NCBI GenBank assembly: GCA_965219565.1
Contig: OZ244780.1
Span: 496,001 to 560,000, forward strand
Origin: DAOUJI01 sp965219565
Lineage (GTDB): Bacteria; Chloroflexota; Dehalococcoidia; Lucifugimonadales; JAGWBF01
Length of the DNA stretch: 64,000 bases
Direction of reading: 5' to 3'
Each line of letters begins with the position of its first letter. Positions within the stretch are counted from its first letter, which is position 1. Of this stretch, positions 40,418 to 48,543 are shown piece after piece. The translations under genes were made by a program, and so were the position numbers. A model generated the notes under the pieces. That model ran no database searches and had not been told where the DNA came from. It saw nothing but the letters and a program-made list of their open reading frames with translations.

Positions 40418-42058
40418 TTAGAGCGCCAACCTGACCCGCAAGGTGAAGGTTCTTGATTTTATCAAGTCTGGTGGACTACCGTTTACGGAAGATACCACCG
40501 AGCCGTTCAGTGGTATCTCCTGTACTTTTTTTCCTGGAATCAAGCTGTCGTCGGGCATGGGGACGGAGTAGCGGACGACGGCGTTGTCGGGCAGAAGCTC
40601 GATCTCCTTCACGAAGGTCTCGATGAAGGCCCTGCGCTCCGTCAGCTCGCTCTTTTGCAGGAACCTGCTCATGTCCTTGGCGTAGGCCGTGATGGTCTTC
40701 ACGTCGTCGAGGACCGCCCTGCGCTGGGCCAGGATAGCCCTCGCCCCCTCCGCGGCGGACTCAAGGCGCTCCTGACGCTCCTTGTGGTCCCGGATGCGGT
40801 GGGCGAAGTCGGCCATGTTGAACTCGGTCGTCGTCTCCACGAGGTCGTAGAGCCGGTCGAGCCTGCCCCTCACGTCGGCAAGCTCCTTCTCGATGGTCTC
40901 CAGCCGCTTGCGCTCGTCGCCGGCCACGTCGTCCATCTGCTCGTCCACGACATTGACCAGACTCCGAATGTTGCCCTCGGTCAGGATGTTGGAGCGAATC
41001 AGGCCGACGACCAGCTCCTCGAACTGCCGGGCGTCCACCCTGGGCGAGTCGCAGGACCCGGGCGCGCGCTTTACGAAGGAGTGGCAGACGTAGTAGGGGA
41101 ACGTGCCCCTGCTGGAGTAGCGGCCCGACAGCGCCCTCTTGCACCTGTAGCACTTGACCAGGCCGCTCAGCAGGAAGGTGCTCCCCACCCTGCGGGGGTG
41201 GGAGACCTTGGGGGCGCGGGAGCGCAGTATCCTGTTCACCCGGTCGAACTGGGCCTTGGCGACGGTGGCGGGGAACGCCTTGTCCACCCGCACCGGGTCG
41301 GCCCCGTCCTTGGCGTTGTTGCCCCAGACCAGGGTCCCCAAGTACGCCTCGTTTCTGAGGATGTTGTGGACGGTGGGCTTGTTCCACAGCTTACCCCTGG
41401 GGCTGGCGATGCCCTCGTCGTTGAGGATGCGAACGATCTTCATCATCCCCTTGCGAGTCTCGGCCAGGTCGAAGATGCGCTTGACGATGCCCGTCGTTTC
41501 GGGGTCCGGCTCCAGGGCGGGCCTCTCCTTGGGTCCGTCCTGCACCTTGACCTTCCTGTAGCCGTAGGGGGCCATGGGAGCGACCCAGAAGCCCCTCGAT
41601 GCGGCCTCGCGCATTCCGCGCAAGACCTCCATCGCCAAATTCTCGCTGTAGAACTCGTCCACGGTCTCGATGATGCCTTCGAGGAGTCTGCCCGTGGGGT
41701 TGTCCTCGGCCTGCTCGGTGATGGAGACGACGCGGAGGCCCTTGCGCCTGAGCATGGACTTCAGGACGACGGCGTGCTCCCGCTTGCGAGTGAAGCGGGA
41801 GAACTTCCAGACCAATATCTCCTCGAAGGGCGCCTCGGTCCTCTTGGCCTCGTCCAGCATCTTCTGGAACTCGGGGCGGTTCATCACGCGTCCGCTCTCC
41901 GCCTCGTCCACGTACTCCCGGACGACCTCGTAGTCGTTCTTGTCGGCGTAGTCTCTGAGCGCTCTCAGCTGGGCGGACACGGACAGGTCCACGTCCTGGC
42001 GGTCGCTGGAGACCCTGGCGTAGAGGGCCGCCGGCGTGCGGTCGTTTCGTTCACTCAT
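40418..42058 (-). CDS. Large serine recombinase (integrase)
   Basis: A 546-residue recombinase. The catalytic resolvase domain is at about 8-160, with the Ser nucleophile in YARVSSDRQDV and FSRFTRKREHAV. A recombinase DNA-binding domain covers about 165-290 (APYGYRKV, LNDEGIASPRGKLWNKPTVHNILRN). A zinc ribbon near 300-345 (CYRCKRALSG, CHSFVKRAPGSC) is followed by a long coiled coil (about 370-450). This layout is typical of phage and conjugative-element integrases that recombine short att sites in one direction. It overlaps the ribbon-helix-helix gene by eight bases and is its second cistron. Confidence 0.93.
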   Translation of the reverse strand: MSERNDRTPAALYARVSSDRQDVDLSVSAQLRALRDYADKNDYEVVREYVDEAESGRVMNRPEFQKMLDEAKRTEAPFEEILVWKFSRFTRKREHAVVLKSMLRRKGLRVVSITEQAEDNPTGRLLEGIIETVDEFYSENLAMEVLRGMREAASRGFWVAPMAPYGYRKVKVQDGPKERPALEPDPETTGIVKRIFDLAETRKGMMKIVRILNDEGIASPRGKLWNKPTVHNILRNEAYLGTLVWGNNAKDGADPVRVDKAFPATVAKAQFDRVNRILRSRAPKVSHPRRVGSTFLLSGLVKCYRCKRALSGRYSSRGTFPYYVCHSFVKRAPGSCDSPRVDARQFEELVVGLIRSNILTEGNIRSLVNVVDEQMDDVAGDERKRLETIEKELADVRGRLDRLYDLVETTTEFNMADFAHRIRDHKERQERLESAAEGARAILAQRRAVLDDVKTITAYAKDMSRFLQKSELTERRAFIETFVKEIELLPDNAVVRYSVPMPDDSLIPGKKVQEIPLNGSVVSSVNGSPPDLIKSRTFTLRVRLAL

Positions 42059-42272
42059 CTGTTGCTCCTCCTTGTCTCTTCCTATTGGGTTGGCGTGAGC
42101 GCCGCATCTGCGTCCTTTCCTGTCTGCGCCACTCCCTCTCCTCCAGGTAGAGGCGAAACCCTTCGCGCAGAAGCTCGCTCACGGTGCGGCCCTCCTCCTC
42201 GGCCACCTGCCTCAGTTGCTCTTCCATAGCGGGCGGCATGGAGAAGGTGACGATCTTCGTGGTCCTTGCCAT
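42051..42272 (-). CDS. Ribbon-helix-helix (CopG/Arc-type) regulator
   Basis: A 73-residue protein. The beta strand TKIVTFSMPP is followed by two helices (MEEQLRQVAEEEGRTVSELLREGFRLYLEE), the classical ribbon-helix-helix DNA-binding dimer. The tail is very basic. It is translated with the integrase (8-base overlap) and is likely to repress the shared promoter or to act as a directionality factor. Confidence 0.88.
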   Translation of the reverse strand: MARTTKIVTFSMPPAMEEQLRQVAEEEGRTVSELLREGFRLYLEEREWRRQERTQMRRSRQPNRKRQGGATDE

Positions 42273-42287
42273 GTTTTTTGCTCTCGA

Positions 42288-42298
42288 TAGTAATACTA
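42288..42298 (-). promoter_or_regulatory. Palindromic operator candidate for the ribbon-helix-helix protein
   Basis: TAGTAATACTA is a perfect 11-base palindrome between the promoter and the ATG of the regulator, at about the transcription start. Confidence 0.45.
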
Positions 42299-42310
42299 AG
42301 TCCTACTCTT

Positions 42311-42339
42311 ATCATGAACGAAACGGCTGCCGGTGTCAA
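42311..42339 (-). promoter_or_regulatory. Sigma70-like promoter of the regulator-integrase operon
   Basis: TTGACA (42334-42339 on the minus strand), a 17-base spacer, then CATGAT (42311-42316). A consensus -35 with ideal spacing lies about 40 bases before the ATG at 42272. Confidence 0.6.
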
Positions 42340-42473
42340 GGGACGCAGCGCGGGAGAGGATATATACTGCGGATTGCCCAATTCGGTACCGCGTCTTTCA
42401 CGCGATGAGATACACTCTGGTAAGTCTGGCACGAATGAGGTCGGTACATGCTAGGCATGGCCGTCTACGATGT

Positions 42474-43073
42474 CTAGCGCACACAGCCCAGGCCATTGCA
42501 CATGCAGCCCGTGGCACAGAGGGACCGTCCGCTAGACAACAGTTCCTTGAAAATGCAAAGGCAGTCCTCAATCTCGTATGGTTTGAGGGCTGCGAAAGGC
42601 TCTGGTAGTTCCGATACGGAGACGGTTGAGCGACTGCGTTTGATTCCAATAATCCCGGCTCCAATCTGTGTGCCACTGTGCAGGTAGACCTTCGTCGGAA
42701 GGAGACTGAGCTTGTAGCCGATGCGGTGCGCGGTGTCGTAGATCGTGAGCTCGCCGATCATGTAGATCGGTTCGCCGACCTCCCGAACGATCTCATGGAG
42801 TTCATCGAAGGATGTTGCTTTCTGCATAGCCCGCTTACTGCCGGAGAGGCGCGTCCCGAACTTCTGGAGGGCATCGCGGGGGATTCGCCGTTGGTGCGGG
42901 TGCTTCCCGCCACCGGCAGTGCACGCATGAGCTGCCCGCGTGATTACTTGGCCGAGGGTCGTCCTATCCCGATAGAATTGTAGCTCTTTGATCGCGTCGT
43001 TCCGGTGATACGTGATGTAGTCTGATACCGCCCGTTTCATTCGCCGCTCCATGACCGCATCATCTACAGGCAT
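42474..43073 (-). CDS. Hypothetical protein, conserved-looking
   Basis: A 199-residue protein. GGAGGAGG precedes the ATG at 43073, so the longer frame to 43157 is unlikely. It begins helical (MERRMKRAVSDYITYHRND) and has a central RAAHACTAGGGKHPHQRRIP. A compact region, GEPIYMIGELTIYDTAHRIG then LPTKVYLHSGTQIGAGIIG, follows. It resembles small hypothetical proteins of genomic islands with a helix-hairpin-helix-like YDTAHRIG segment, but I cannot name the family. It follows a membrane-protein gene on the same strand. Confidence 0.55.
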   Translation of the reverse strand: MPVDDAVMERRMKRAVSDYITYHRNDAIKELQFYRDRTTLGQVITRAAHACTAGGGKHPHQRRIPRDALQKFGTRLSGSKRAMQKATSFDELHEIVREVGEPIYMIGELTIYDTAHRIGYKLSLLPTKVYLHSGTQIGAGIIGIKRSRSTVSVSELPEPFAALKPYEIEDCLCIFKELLSSGRSLCATGCMCNGLGCVR

Positions 43074-43159
43074 GTCGTCCTCCTCCGGATAGGTACGGGA
43101 CCTGGCAAGGCCGCATGGCCGCGACACGTCCGCATCCAACATCGCGACGCAACACACTA

Positions 43160-44137
43160 CTAGTCTTGCTCAACTTCATTGCCTTCGTCGCAAACACGAG
43201 CCGATGGGAGATTCCCGTAACTCCGCAAGAAACGTGTCAGCGGCTCTGAGATCACGCTGCCGAATACAACGCCGACCATCGCGGCAAGCACCACGGACCA
43301 GTCCTCGCCACCCGGGATCGTCCTGGGAACCCATATCGCAAGGACCATGATTGGAAGGAACAGGGACAACATTGCGAGGCTCTCCATAAGTGGACCGAGC
43401 GTCTCGTCCCGCGGCCACCTGTCAACGCCCTTGAATAGAAGCCATACCAAGAAGGTCCAGGCGGCCAGCAGGATTGAGACGGCAGGAAGTGGAATCAGGA
43501 AGTATTGCAACTCAGAGCCTTCCGAAATCACAGGGGCGACCCAATAGCCCATCAATAGGACTGCTGCCGGTGCCATGCCAATAACCAATATTCTCTTTCC
43601 GCGCACCAGCATCCAGAATATGACCAACCAGGGAGCGGATATCATTACGACGACCACGTTGATTCCCAACTCGTCGAAGTCATACCTATCGCTGATAACC
43701 AAGAGCAGCGCAAGTCCCAGGAAACAAATGAACCCGGCGTACCACCAATTGAATCGCCGAGCCTCGGGGTTTCGGCGCATCGCTTGGTAGAACTCCACAG
43801 GCGGAAAATACACAGGCATGAGGTTCACCACGATGCTGTCATACAGCCGGTCTATATGGTCAAACCCCCAAATGAAGTAGGTGACCATCGCCAGAACCAA
43901 CAGGGTCATCACAAAGTTGACGGTGAATCCCCTACGCAGGTCCTCACTAGATAGCCCACGGAGCTCCGAAATCATGCTTTGAGCGTGACGTACCAGAAGC
44001 CGTCCCAACCCGAGGAGAACGGCCACGTATCTGGCGTCATGTGCAAGGATTTTCTTGTGCATGGACTCAATCCGAGGATGCCTCGTCACCATCAGCCAAT
44101 CTCGGTCGGCGACGTGGACAAGAGGCAGGTTCTTCAA
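43160..44137 (-). CDS. Multi-pass membrane protein, unknown
   Basis: A 325-residue integral membrane protein with about seven hydrophobic helices (for example FVMTLLVLAMVTYFIWGF, WWYAGFICFLGLALLLVI, GINVVVVMISAPWLVIFWML). The cytosolic start contains HKKILAHDARYVAVLL. No transporter signature. The start is a TTG at 44137 with GGAG at good spacing. It belongs to a minus-strand run after the RusA and nuclease-HEPN genes and may be an accessory membrane effector of that module, but this is only by position. Confidence 0.55.
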   Translation of the reverse strand: MKNLPLVHVADRDWLMVTRHPRIESMHKKILAHDARYVAVLLGLGRLLVRHAQSMISELRGLSSEDLRRGFTVNFVMTLLVLAMVTYFIWGFDHIDRLYDSIVVNLMPVYFPPVEFYQAMRRNPEARRFNWWYAGFICFLGLALLLVISDRYDFDELGINVVVVMISAPWLVIFWMLVRGKRILVIGMAPAAVLLMGYWVAPVISEGSELQYFLIPLPAVSILLAAWTFLVWLLFKGVDRWPRDETLGPLMESLAMLSLFLPIMVLAIWVPRTIPGGEDWSVVLAAMVGVVFGSVISEPLTRFLRSYGNLPSARVCDEGNEVEQD

Positions 44138-44227
44138 CCCACAAAGCTCCGCAGCAGGTAGGCGCTCCGGTAACGGGGAGCCTAGCCTCTACGGGGTCAG
44201 GCTGCCCGGTGAGGGTAGGAAGCCCGT

Positions 44228-44911
44228 TTAGGGAGCGGTCGGACCGTTGGAGCCGTCGCGGAGGGTCAGAGTTGTCATGATGCGCCTTATGGTTGCAATG
44301 AGCTCCGCCACCAACTCATCGTCGAAGTCGTCCGTGCCGAAGCCATGGACAATGGCGTTTCTGTACTTTCGCATGCGGGTCAAAGCGTCGTAGTCGTCCC
44401 TTGAGATCACCCCGTGGTAAACCCCTTGGTCGAGAACGTAACCGGGCGAGGTGATGCTCGTGCTGGAAACCCCCTGTGCTGTAAGCAGTACCCTTATGAC
44501 GGCTTCAGAGGCCGACCATGCAAGCAGGAAGGCGGCCTCCGGCAGTTCCGCCTGGAGGGACCTCTCGGCTTCCTCGATCCTCTGAACGATCTTCTCGCTC
44601 TCAAACGAACGTGCGCCTTCGGGTGAATCCACCTTTTCCGGTTCACCCACCAGGACCAACTCGAAGGTCCACCCCGGCATCGATTCAATGAGTCGCGCCA
44701 GTTGGCTTATCTTGGGGTCGGCGGCCAGCGACGGCCTGGACTTCACCTCTATGACCCTTGCCTCATCGCCCTTCCGAACAAGCAGATCGGCTCTGAAGCC
44801 CGGCATGAAGTCCAGGGGCGCTTCAAACAGTACCTCGTAGCCCTTGCTTCGGTACTCTTCTGCGGTCTTGCGCGTGAGGAGGTATTCGGAGTCGGTTGCA
44901 TTTCTTACCAA
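44228..44911 (-). CDS. Nuclease (PD-(D/E)XK)-HEPN fusion protein
   Basis: A 227-residue two-domain protein. The N-terminal half has FMPGFRADLLVRKGDEARVIEVKSRP, read in parts as Asp42, then Glu55-x-Lys57, the PD-(D/E)XK nuclease site. The C-terminal half is a HEPN-like four-helix domain with FLLAWSASEAVIRVLL and the R-x4-H motif Arg184-NAIV-His189. HEPN R-x4-H domains are RNases in toxin and defence systems. The TTG start at 44911 has a perfect GGAGG eight bases upstream and overlaps the RusA-like stop by seven bases, so both are made together. Confidence 0.7.
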   Translation of the reverse strand: MVRNATDSEYLLTRKTAEEYRSKGYEVLFEAPLDFMPGFRADLLVRKGDEARVIEVKSRPSLAADPKISQLARLIESMPGWTFELVLVGEPEKVDSPEGARSFESEKIVQRIEEAERSLQAELPEAAFLLAWSASEAVIRVLLTAQGVSSTSITSPGYVLDQGVYHGVISRDDYDALTRMRKYRNAIVHGFGTDDFDDELVAELIATIRRIMTTLTLRDGSNGPTAP

Positions 44912-45309
44912 GACGGCACCTCCAGGCTCGATGCTTCGGTCACGGTGATGTGAAGAAACTGCTCGGATCGACCGAGCGTTTCCAACAGAACGGATGACGG
45001 GTTCTCGAATTGCAGGTCTCTATCCCGGTCTCTCTTGCGGCAGATGAGATCGGTTATCTGGTCGTCGTCGGCATAGACCAGCCCCTTCAGTGCATCCAAG
45101 ATTGGCTTCGGCATGTTGTCGACGTCCAGAGACTCTCCTTTGAAGTAGTAGGTGATTCCCACCATGACTTCTCGGGCGAAGGGCGGTTCAGCGTCCCACT
45201 CCTCCCCTACAACATTCTGCACCACCCGCTTCCAAGCTCTGAGGCGGCGGCGGTCAGCCTGCTGTGATAGCGGAGTGCGCTCTATAACAACCTCTAACGG
45301 TATCGGCAT
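44905..45309 (-). CDS. RusA-like Holliday-junction endonuclease
   Basis: A 134-residue protein with the RusA core: DVDNMPKPILDALKGLVYADDDQI. Acidic residues are at 62, 64, 72 and 81-83, and a basic RKRDRDRD segment follows. RusA enzymes resolve recombination intermediates as dimers and usually sit in prophages. Here it is the first gene of a bicistron with the nuclease-HEPN protein. This is unusual and suggests a defence role or a DNA-structure sensor. Length is normal for the family. Confidence 0.8.
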   Translation of the reverse strand: MPIPLEVVIERTPLSQQADRRRLRAWKRVVQNVVGEEWDAEPPFAREVMVGITYYFKGESLDVDNMPKPILDALKGLVYADDDQITDLICRKRDRDRDLQFENPSSVLLETLGRSEQFLHITVTEASSLEVPSW

Positions 45310-45406
45310 ATCTCTATGTGCTAGTCGCTCTTTCTATGTGGATTCCGTATTGGGTTATTGGTCATCCTGAACCATACTGACCTTACCCCAAAGTTAGTAT
45401 CACTGG

Positions 45407-46222
45407 CTAGTAGAGCCCGGCAGTAGATTCAGCAAACTCCCTGGGAGTTCTGCCTTTCAGTGAGCTGTGAGGCCTGACCTCGTTGTAGTCTTGCCGCCAG
45501 CTCTCTATGACCTCCCTGGCATGCCTCACGCTAATGAACCAGTTGGTGTTCAAGCATTCGTCCCGTAGCCGGCCATTGAAGCTCTCAGCGAAGGCGTTCT
45601 CTACCGGCTTGCCGGGACGGATGAAGTTCAACTTGACGCCCATTCTGTATGCCCACTCATCCATGACCTTGCCTGCGAACTCCGGACCGTTGTCTACGGT
45701 GATCACCTCAGGCAATCCCCTTGAATCCGCCAGTCTCTCCAGGACCCCGACCACTCTGGCGCCTCCCAGTGATGTGTCCACCTCAATAGCCGGGCACTCC
45801 CGTGAGTAGTCATCCACTATGGCCAGGGCCCGGAAGCGCCGACCTGTCACCGTACTGTCAGAGACAAAGTCCATGGACCACCGCTGGTTAGACCGCACGG
45901 GATATGGAATGGTCTCCCTAGCTCTTGCCGCCCCTTTGCACCTTCTCTTCCGCCTCAGGGCAAGCCCCTGTTCACTGTAGATGCGCTCTGTACGATTGTG
46001 ATTGACCACCAGGCCCTCTCTCTTCAGCATGATGTGCAACCTGGGACTGCCGAAGCGCTTACGCTCACCCGCCAACTCACGCATCCTCAGGCGCAGGTCA
46101 CCATCATCACACCGCTGCGACCTGTACCGGTACACCGAGGGTGATATGCCGGTCAGCTGGCAGGCCTTCCTCTCGCTCAGCCCAAGACTCTCCGTGGCAT
46201 ACGCCACCGCCACCTTCCTCAT
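45407..46222 (-). CDS. IS3-family transposase OrfB (DDE integrase)
   Basis: A 271-residue retroviral-type integrase. HTH_21 (RFGSPRLHIMLKREG) is followed by the catalytic core with Asp in WSMDFVSDS, Asp in VITVDNGPEF and Glu in VENAFAESFNGRLRDE. Its frame is open upstream across the orfA end, where an A6 run (AAAAAAC) allows the usual -1 shift to give OrfAB. The coding sequence itself looks intact. Confidence 0.93.
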   Translation of the reverse strand: MRKVAVAYATESLGLSERKACQLTGISPSVYRYRSQRCDDGDLRLRMRELAGERKRFGSPRLHIMLKREGLVVNHNRTERIYSEQGLALRRKRRCKGAARARETIPYPVRSNQRWSMDFVSDSTVTGRRFRALAIVDDYSRECPAIEVDTSLGGARVVGVLERLADSRGLPEVITVDNGPEFAGKVMDEWAYRMGVKLNFIRPGKPVENAFAESFNGRLRDECLNTNWFISVRHAREVIESWRQDYNEVRPHSSLKGRTPREFAESTAGLY

Positions 46223-46230
46223 CTTGGGCT

Positions 46231-46496
46231 TCAGAAGTTTTTTGACAGCAACTCCCTGAGGGCCCAGTTGTCCAGGGCCTGCTGGGCCACGATCTGTTTC
46301 AGACGCCGGTTCTCTTCCTCAAGCGACCTCAGCCTCTTCAGCTCGTTCACCGTCAATCCGGCGTACTTCGCCTTCCACTTGTAGAAGGAGCCTCGCTCAT
46401 GCCGTGCTTCCGGCACAGTTCCGATGTCTTGGCCCCCGCCTCCGACTCCTTCAGGACCCCGATGATCTGCTCCTCTGTGTACCTCTTCCGTGTCAT
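46231..46496 (-). pseudogene. IS3-family OrfA, frameshifted
   Basis: The start MTRKRYTEEQIIGVLKESEAG then TSELCRKHGMSE is in one frame from the ATG at 46496. The end, SFYKWKAKYAGLTVNELKRL then LKQIVAQQALD, is in another. Adding one G near 46391 restores GMSEGSFYKWK. It encodes the HTH and leucine-zipper part needed for transposition, so this copy should be immobile unless the gap is a sequencing error. Confidence 0.85.
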
Positions 46497-46698
46497 CAGT
46501 CCTCCTTGTGAATCCCATTCTATCGGAGGACTCTACTTCCAACCGATACTGTTTTCGGGGGGAAGGTCAATACGCGCATTTGGTAATGCTTCCCTATATA
46601 GACAGGTAATTGCAGTATACGACATGCTTGGTCGTGGGTGTCTACCTCTTTTCTCGCTTGGGGCCTCGGGAACGAGCGCGTCGGCCCTCCAATCCGTG

Positions 46699-47535
46699 TC
46701 ACACCCCACAGTGTCCCTCGCACTCGTTCCCGAACCCGTCCGCCTGTCCTCCAGCTCCCATCTCCGCCTCGTCGAGGGCGACGGCTTGGACTAGGGGAAT
46801 ACGCAGGGAATGGAGGTACGGTTCCTTGGCGAATGCCAGGCCGTTCCGCATCCTGTCGTCGATCTCTACCGCCTCGGCGAATAGCTCCGGCCAGCGGCGC
46901 TTGGTCTCCACCCAACGCTGGCGGGACTGGAAGGGGCAGGCGACGCAGGCCGAACGTTCCAGGGGTCTGTCGTAGCGGGCTTCCCACCATTCCATGCAGT
47001 CCCTCCTTGACATCCCAGCCTCGATGAGGGGGTAGCGGTTCTCTATCCACCTGTCACGGGAGGTCTTCATTCGGATGGCCTCGTCGGCGGAGATGCCGAG
47101 CCATAGCTCGACGGTCGTTCCGGCGGGGACGCGCTGCCGGGGTCGCAGCCCCAGCAGCTCCCGCATCCTGCGTCTGATGGGCCGTATCTTGTAGTTGTCG
47201 GTGCACTGGCGTCTGCCGATGCCGTCGCCCTCTCCGTCGCGTCCCTTGAGGTAGACGGGTATGTCCACATAGCTGCGTGAGCCCGAGTGGTTGGTGAGGG
47301 ACCTCACGTCCTCGCGGAGGCTGCGCCCGTTGTCCACGACGTGCAGGGGGAAGCTCAGCCGGTCTTTCAGCCACTCGATGTGCTCGTAGACGCTGGGCGG
47401 CTCCCAGCGGGTGTCGGCGAAGACGGCGCAGTCCGGCACGCGGTCGAACGCGCCCTGTCCGGCCATGAGCGCCATGACGGAGGACTGGACGCCTCCGCCC
47501 AGGCTGAGGACCGTCAGCGTTGGTGGGTTGCTCAT
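46699..47535 (-). CDS. PP-loop nucleotide-hydrolase (PAPS reductase/DndC-like), phage/island type
   Basis: A 278-residue protein with the PP-loop VLSLGGGVQSSVMALMA, then FADTRWEPPSVYEHIEWLK and RRQCTDNYKIRPIRR. A Cys motif CVACPFQSRQRW and an acidic C-terminus follow. It belongs to the alpha-hydrolase superfamily of PAPS reductases and sulfur transferases. Stand-alone members like this are frequent in phages and mobile islands, with unknown role. The start at 47535 follows a ribosome site and overlaps the upstream stop region; the longer frame to 47571 is less likely. Confidence 0.8.
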   Translation of the reverse strand: MSNPPTLTVLSLGGGVQSSVMALMAGQGAFDRVPDCAVFADTRWEPPSVYEHIEWLKDRLSFPLHVVDNGRSLREDVRSLTNHSGSRSYVDIPVYLKGRDGEGDGIGRRQCTDNYKIRPIRRRMRELLGLRPRQRVPAGTTVELWLGISADEAIRMKTSRDRWIENRYPLIEAGMSRRDCMEWWEARYDRPLERSACVACPFQSRQRWVETKRRWPELFAEAVEIDDRMRNGLAFAKEPYLHSLRIPLVQAVALDEAEMGAGGQADGFGNECEGHCGV

Positions 47536-47536
47536 C

Positions 47537-47761
47537 TCAGCCCTCTTCCTCGCCGCCGTCCTGTGGAACATCGGCTCGGGGCGATGCGGCCGCCTGCTCC
47601 TCCATGTAGGAGCGGATGGCGACGCGGGCCAGGATGCGCAGCCCCTTCAGGACGGCCCTGCGGTGTTCCGGCGTATAGGACGGCATGGAGCGCTCCAGGG
47701 CGTCTTCAAGCTCCCGGGCTTTGGGCCTCTTTCGTCCGTTGTTTCTTCTGGGATCTTTCAT
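47537..47761 (-). CDS. Small basic hypothetical protein
   Basis: A 74-residue protein, basic at the N-terminus (KDPRRNNGRKRPK) and acidic at the C-terminus, with a central helix (HRRAVLKGLRILARVAIRSYMEE). No family recognised. Its stop is within two bases of the PP-loop start, so they are co-translated. Confidence 0.5.
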   Translation of the reverse strand: MKDPRRNNGRKRPKARELEDALERSMPSYTPEHRRAVLKGLRILARVAIRSYMEEQAAASPRADVPQDGGEEEG

Positions 47762-47929
47762 GGTGCGTGGTCGCAGCGGCGTCTCTGTGGGCCGCTGGCC
47801 TCTCGTTGCAAGTTGTGCGGCCGGGGGGCCGCCGACGCCGACGGAAGGGGCGAGCGCCTGCGGCCTCCATGCCGGTTCAGGCCCCGCCGTACCGCCGATG
47901 CGCGCCCTGCGCCCGGCGGGGCCGGTTGT

Positions 47930-48256
47930 CTAGCTCTCCTCCTCGAAGAGGGTCATCTGGATGCCCTCGCCCAGGATGACCGGCAGGCCGCCGGGTATCC
48001 GGAACGCGAAGCGGCAGATGGAGAGCATCGCTCCGCCGCAGGGCTCGACGCCCTTCCTGCGCCACATGCGCAGCTGCTTGGGGTCCACGCCGAGGGCCTT
48101 GGCGAAGCCGCGCCAGCTGAGGCCGCTGAACTCCTTGAGCTGTTCGAGGCGCTCACCGAAGTCCTCGGGCAGCACGCCGCCCTCCAGGGGTTCGGTCCCA
48201 TCGGCTACGGGGTTGTCGTGCCCGTCGAAACGGGTCGGGTCGTTACTGTTGTTCAT
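47930..48256 (-). CDS. XRE-like helix-turn-helix regulator
   Basis: A 108-residue protein. The N-terminal 30 residues are acidic; an HTH follows (FGERLEQLKEFSGLSWRGFAKALGVDPKQLRMWRRKG). A hydrophobic tail ends in IQMTLFEEES. GGAGGATAG precedes its ATG, and the gene overlaps the next upstream regulator by 14 bases. Probable controller of the conjugation genes. Confidence 0.75.
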   Translation of the reverse strand: MNNSNDPTRFDGHDNPVADGTEPLEGGVLPEDFGERLEQLKEFSGLSWRGFAKALGVDPKQLRMWRRKGVEPCGGAMLSICRFAFRIPGGLPVILGEGIQMTLFEEES

Positions 48257-48524
48257 CGCTATCCTCCAATCTGAACAGGTCTCCGAACTCGGTCAGTTCC
48301 AGAGCCTTGAGCATCCGGCGGCGGATGCGACCGGAGGGGGAGCGCCCCGTGTTGACCAGCTTCGACACGTAGCCGGGGCTTATCCCGACCTCCCTGGCGA
48401 GCCAGTTCTGGGAGCGGTTCAGCACAGCGAGCCGCCTCCAGAGGGCCGCCACGTCGAGCTGGACAACAGTCCGTCCTCCGCGCCTCCGGGGGCCTTTCCG
48501 CTTATGGGTGTCTGGTGATGGCAT
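48243..48524 (-). CDS. XRE-like helix-turn-helix regulator (short)
   Basis: A 93-residue protein with a very basic N-terminus (HKRKGPRRRGGR). The HTH is LWRRLAVLNRSQNWLAREVGISPGYVSKLVNTGR. It lies immediately after the replication-relaxation gene and is translationally coupled to the next regulator. GAGGACGG precedes the ATG. Confidence 0.75.
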   Translation of the reverse strand: MPSPDTHKRKGPRRRGGRTVVQLDVAALWRRLAVLNRSQNWLAREVGISPGYVSKLVNTGRSPSGRIRRRMLKALELTEFGDLFRLEDSDEQQ

Positions 48525-48543
48525 AGGTATCCGTCCTCGTCGT

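Larger units (their letters stand above)
45378..46569 (-). mobile_element. IS3-family insertion sequence with 4-base target duplication
   Basis: About 1,192 bases. Terminal inverted repeats both start TGACCTT and end GTATC on the inner side (45378-45401 and 46545-46569, imperfect). The flanks are a direct ATAC duplication at 45374-45377 and 46570-46573, as in the IS407 group. Two overlapping frames, orfA and orfB, are on the minus strand, and orfA is frameshifted. Confidence 0.92.

Noticed and set aside
40655..42229. A 524-codon plus-strand frame opposite the serine recombinase
   Set aside because: Antisense shadow of a gene with clear domains and motifs.
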